NCBI GenBank assembly: GCA_948896235.1
Contig: CAQUUC010000003.1
Location: 62,001 to 126,000 of the forward strand
Direction: 5' to 3'
Length of the DNA stretch: 64,000 bases
From: an uncultured Clostridia bacterium
Lineage (GTDB): Bacteria > Bacillota > Clostridia > TANB77 > CAG-508
Part shown: in pieces, positions 60,939-64,000 of the stretch
Numbering within the stretch: position 1 is the first letter of the stretch
Layout: each line of letters opens with the position of its first letter
Translations under genes and position numbers: made by a program
Notes under the pieces: generated by a model
Database searches by the model: none
The model's input: only the letters and a program-made list of their open reading frames with translations
What the model was told of the DNA's origin: nothing

Positions 60939-62126
60939 TTAGTCATTGCTACACATATGTTTTCTTGTCATTTCTAGTAGATTTAATTCCGTAAAGCCTA
61001 CTATTTGTGTTTTAGAACGGTCATTCTTTAAATTATCTCTTAGTACTTCGATAATCTTTTCTTTGTGCTCTTTTTCTTTCATATCTATGTAATCTATTAT
61101 AATAATTCCACCTATATCTCTTAATCTCAATTGTTTAGCAATTTCTATACTTGCTTCTTTATTTACTATATATACTGTTTGTTCTAAATTTTTAGTACCT
61201 ATATATTTTCCTGAGTTTACATCAATAGCAGTTAAGGCCTCTGTTTTATCTATTGTAATAAATCCTCCACATTTTAGCCATACTTTTCTATTCCCTATTC
61301 TCTCTAACTGTGTCCCTAAATCGTACATATCTAGCAGGCTTTCTTCTTTTAATACTAATTCTATTTTTTGTTTTGTTTCTTTCACAATACTTGCTATTTC
61401 ATCGTATTGTTTTTTATTGTTTACTACTATTTTTCCAACATCTTGATCTATTAAATCAGTTAGTATTCTTTTAACCATTCCTGAATTTTTATATACTAGG
61501 CTTGGTGCAGTTTCTTCACTATTTTTAGATATTTCTTTTATTTTATTCCACTGTTTCTCTAAATTTTTAATATCTTCTATAATTTCTGTTTCACTTTTTC
61601 CCACACTAGAGGTTCTTACTATAATTCCTGCATTTTTAGGTATATTTTTTTGTACGATTTGTATAAGTCTTTCTCTTTCTTTTTCATTTTCTATTTTTTG
61701 TGATACTGTAATAAAGTCAGCATCTGGCATATATACACAGAATCTACCTGGTAAATTTATATGTGTTGATACTCTTGCTCCTTTTTTATTAGTACTATCT
61801 CTTTTTACTTGTACTAAAATTGGCATTCCTGGTTTTGCAATATCTTTTATATTACTTTCTTTAATTATTTCTTCAGGATTATTAGTTTTTGTATCTAGTT
61901 TAGGTAAAATATCTTTTATATGTATAAATGTATTTTTTCCTTCTCCAATATCTACAAATGCTGCTTGCATTCCTTGTAATACATTTTGAATTTTTCCTAT
62001 ATAAATATTTCCTTCTAATCTTTTTATTTCACTATTTTCTATATATCTTTCGATTAGGTTTCCGTTTTCTACTAGCATTATTGTTTTGTTTTCTTCTTTG
62101 TCTATATTTATGATTATTTCTTTCAT
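60939..62126 (-). CDS. rng: ribonuclease G/E
   Basis: 395 residues: S1 insert (YIGKIQNVLQGMQAAFVDIG), and catalytic core TAIDVNSGKYIGTKNLEQTV (Asp), RLRDIGGIIIIDYIDMKEKE and EMTRKHM. Processes rRNA and mRNA 5' ends. It ends shortly after the core, without the Zn-link/arm extension of RNase E. Coexists with RNase Y here. Confidence 0.93.
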   Translation of the reverse strand: MKEIIINIDKEENKTIMLVENGNLIERYIENSEIKRLEGNIYIGKIQNVLQGMQAAFVDIGEGKNTFIHIKDILPKLDTKTNNPEEIIKESNIKDIAKPGMPILVQVKRDSTNKKGARVSTHINLPGRFCVYMPDADFITVSQKIENEKERERLIQIVQKNIPKNAGIIVRTSSVGKSETEIIEDIKNLEKQWNKIKEISKNSEETAPSLVYKNSGMVKRILTDLIDQDVGKIVVNNKKQYDEIASIVKETKQKIELVLKEESLLDMYDLGTQLERIGNRKVWLKCGGFITIDKTEALTAIDVNSGKYIGTKNLEQTVYIVNKEASIEIAKQLRLRDIGGIIIIDYIDMKEKEHKEKIIEVLRDNLKNDRSKTQIVGFTELNLLEMTRKHMCSND

Positions 62127-62144
62127 GAGATGTCCCTTCTTTAA

Positions 62145-62702
62145 TTAATTGTATTTATTCATTGCAATGTCAATTCCATTTTTTATAATTTCTTCTATTG
62201 CTTCACTTGCTTTTTTTACTCCAGTTTGTAATATTTCATATTCTTCATCTGGAATATGTCCTATTACATAGTTTATAGCATCATTTTTATGCTCTGGTGT
62301 TCCAATTCCTATTCTAACTCTTGGAAATTCTTCTGTTCCTAACTCTTGTACAACAGATTTCATCCCATTGTGAGTACCTGCTCCACCTTTTTTTCGTATT
62401 TTCATTATTCCCTTTTCTATATCCATATCATCATATATTATAATTATATCTTCTTTTTCTAGTTTGTAGAAATTTGTAAATTCTCGTACTGCAGTACCTG
62501 ATAAGTTCATATAAGTTTGTGGTTTTACTAATATAACTTTTTCATTATTAATAGTTCCACTTCCATATATAGAATTGAATTTAGTACGACTCATTTCTAT
62601 TTTATATTTGTTTGCTATAATATTTACTGTATCAAATCCCATATTGTGTCTGGTTCTTGCATATTCGTTTTCTGGATTTCCTAGACCAACTATCAAATAC
62701 AT
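62145..62702 (-). CDS. pth: peptidyl-tRNA hydrolase
   Basis: 185 residues starting MYLIVGLGNPENEYARTRHN at 62702 after AAAGAGGAATGTGGGAAT. Active-site His in TRHNMGFDTVN, KPQTYMNLSG, DDMDIEKGIMKIRKKGGAGT HNG-type loop. Recycles dropped peptidyl-tRNA; particularly relevant if translation often stalls or shifts in this organism. Confidence 0.95.
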   Translation of the reverse strand: MYLIVGLGNPENEYARTRHNMGFDTVNIIANKYKIEMSRTKFNSIYGSGTINNEKVILVKPQTYMNLSGTAVREFTNFYKLEKEDIIIIYDDMDIEKGIMKIRKKGGAGTHNGMKSVVQELGTEEFPRVRIGIGTPEHKNDAINYVIGHIPDEEYEILQTGVKKASEAIEEIIKNGIDIAMNKYN

Positions 62703-62784
62703 ATTCCCACATTCCTCTTTTTGTTTCATTTTCTTATCTATTTTACATTGTTTTTATTAAAATTACAAGTAATAGCTTGTAATT

Positions 62785-63276
62785 TTACCATTTTCTAATT
62801 CCCTCTATGTGTAAGAAACGCATTTTTATATAGTCATAACTAGAAACTCTTCTGCCATAAGAGTCAAATGTGTGTGTTGCGACAAATATATTATCTAAAT
62901 TGTTTTCTAATTTTTCTACTATCATTAAACTATGTCCAAAATTTTCACCATTAAATGATAATTGTATAATATCTCCTATTTCTATTTCTTGTATTTTTGC
63001 AAGTTTTGCAAATGGTCCCACTGATTTATTGTTTAATAAGAAGTTATTTAAAAATTCTACTCCTGTCCAAGATGGACTTTTATCATTTGCACTATTATAA
63101 TACCAACCATTTTTATTGTAATTCATTGTTTTACACCCACTAAAAATACACTGTGATACAAAGTTTGTGCAATCTCCTCCAATTGCATCATAGTTATAAT
63201 AGGCCGGATTTCTCTGGTATGCCCACTTTTTTGCATATTCTTTTACCTTTTTTCTATCATATTCTATAATTCTCAT
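62785..63276 (-). CDS. amidase_6-like cysteine peptidase
   Basis: 163 residues starting MRIIEYDRKKVKEYAKKWAY at 63276. YDAIGGDCTNFVSQCIFSGC supplies the Cys; GHSLMIVEKL and the following ATHTFDSYG supply a His, as in the putative amidase domain. No signal peptide. Possibly cell-wall or spore-related. Its GAGGTG ribosome site sits in the stem of the upstream hairpin. Confidence 0.8.
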   Translation of the reverse strand: MRIIEYDRKKVKEYAKKWAYQRNPAYYNYDAIGGDCTNFVSQCIFSGCKTMNYNKNGWYYNSANDKSPSWTGVEFLNNFLLNNKSVGPFAKLAKIQEIEIGDIIQLSFNGENFGHSLMIVEKLENNLDNIFVATHTFDSYGRRVSSYDYIKMRFLHIEGIRKW

Positions 63277-63285
63277 AAAAAAACA

Positions 63286-63316
63286 CCTCATATTATTTTA
63301 TGAAAATAATATGAGG
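63286..63316 (-). terminator. terminator overlapping a ribosome binding site
   Basis: CCTCATATTATTTT and AAAATAATATGAGG form a perfect 14-base stem with a 3-base loop, then TGTTTTTTT and at once the amidase ATG. It ends the upstream pyruvyl transferase gene and hides the amidase GAGGTG. Confidence 0.85.
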
Positions 63317-63339
63317 TTGTTAGTATGTTTGAAACCTTA

Positions 63340-64000
63340 TTATTTAATGTCTAAATACCATTCGTCAATTTTTAATAACTGATTTTTTGATTCTTCTTTT
63401 ATTTGGCTTATTTTTTCTTTATCTACTTCCTTAAAATCATTTAAATTAATATAAGTATTTTCTTCTAAATTCTCTATATTGGTATATTTTTCTGCTAGCG
63501 ATAAATCTTGTATAACATTATCTATTTTTTTACTATATGATAATATATACATTTTTTGTCCAAGTGCAACAGAAATTATTTTTGCATGAAACCTACAACA
63601 CATCATATATTCCATACTTTTATATATTTTTACAAACTCTTTAATATTACCATCATAATATACCTTTTTTAAACTATGTTTATACTGTTCTGGAATTTGA
63701 CTTTCTATGTATTCTATTGCATTTTCGTCATTTTCTTCTTTACAAAAAGAAAATAAATATACTATTTTTCCTTGTTCTATATATTTTATAATATTATTAA
63801 TCATACATTCTATATATGTATTTTCATATTTCTGTAGATTTTTTCTTATACTCATATCAATAATTGATATTCCTACTGTATTTTTTTGTATATTATCGTC
63901 AATATTTTCTAAATTAAAAATAAGATCGGGCGCATATCTCACTGTTGATATATCTTGAAACAATTTATATGAGTACATATCTCTAAAACAAATATCTTTA
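63340..64000 (-). CDS. polysaccharide pyruvyl transferase, partial
   Basis: C-terminal part of a PS_pyruv_trans family protein; the frame is open to the window edge (DICFRDMYSYKLFQDIST precedes the first ATG), so the N-terminus is outside. VRYAPDLIFNLEN and MEYMMCCRFHAKIISVALGQ are family motifs (CRFHA). Adds pyruvate to cell-wall polysaccharides, as CsaB does for S-layer anchoring. Confidence 0.8.
   Translation of the reverse strand, partial: KDICFRDMYSYKLFQDISTVRYAPDLIFNLENIDDNIQKNTVGISIIDMSIRKNLQKYENTYIECMINNIIKYIEQGKIVYLFSFCKEENDENAIEYIESQIPEQYKHSLKKVYYDGNIKEFVKIYKSMEYMMCCRFHAKIISVALGQKMYILSYSKKIDNVIQDLSLAEKYTNIENLEENTYINLNDFKEVDKEKISQIKEESKNQLLKIDEWYLDIK

Overview
The window is a strongly AT-rich stretch of an endospore-forming Clostridia-type Firmicute. 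The evidence is the spoIIID, spoVS, sipL, yunB, yabG and bofA genes, the Firmicutes order of the S10-spc ribosomal operon, a zinc-type S14, and GGAGG ribosome binding sites nearly everywhere. Species is not determinable from the sequence; an uncultured gut lineage is a guess.

Layout. 1-14170 is the right part of a prophage. An early-gene array on the minus strand carries a replication protein, RecT, Gp157, an SMC-like ATPase, an MBL protein and a phage-borne SpoVS. It ends in an excisionase-like gene, divergent repressors at about 11134-12367 and a tyrosine integrase (12902-14170). 14215-15782 is a transition zone with a 37-residue prepilin-like gene, a second DUF1064 gene and a P-loop protein. 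15937-27007 is the ribosomal operon from rpsJ to secY, lacking rpmD, driven by a good sigma-A promoter with an attenuator-like leader. 27399-36503 holds a peptide-type solute-binding protein, a pseudopilin with GLUG-like repeats, the spoVS-ymdB-rny set, and three foreign-looking single-gene cassettes. 36629-45586 is mtaB plus a cell-shape and sporulation block (mreB, yunB, sipL, veg, yabG, dGTPase-like, spoIIID). 45831-48691 is an NAD block (pncB, nadE, nadD). 48844-64000 has two radical-SAM genes, FprA, lipase, MFS and ECF (folate-like) transporters, acyl-CoA synthetase, aminotransferase, bofA, rng, pth, an amidase and a truncated pyruvyl transferase.

The main discovery candidate is in how genes are read. 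Eleven times, in ten genes on both strands and in both prophage and chromosome, a conserved reading frame is broken by exactly one extra C directly before a glycine codon, giving NNN-C-GGN on the coding strand. Skipping the C restores the family sequence every time, and several restored glycines are family-conserved (TLGCKVNQ in MtaB, SGCTAMC in the spore-lyase-like protein, AVGM in the ABC ATPase). In the broken frame the codon at the site is always CGG. Reading by eye I found no sense CGG codon in the other native genes, including all ribosomal protein genes; the eight in-frame CGG codons I saw lie in five genes that look acquired or are of uncertain origin. I infer that CGG is not read normally here and that CGGN is passed over by a +1 shift, or read as a four-base glycine codon. 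A strand- and phase-specific sequencing artefact is the main alternative.

Other points of interest: a phage copy of SpoVS; a 21-base inverted repeat around the immunity genes lying inside two tiny reading frames with the same AAQHII core; a decayed HNH nuclease remnant between rplB and rplW; self-contained promoter-gene-terminator cassettes between rny and ymdB; and a secreted-protein gene whose 5' and 3' UTRs carry complementary 16-mers.
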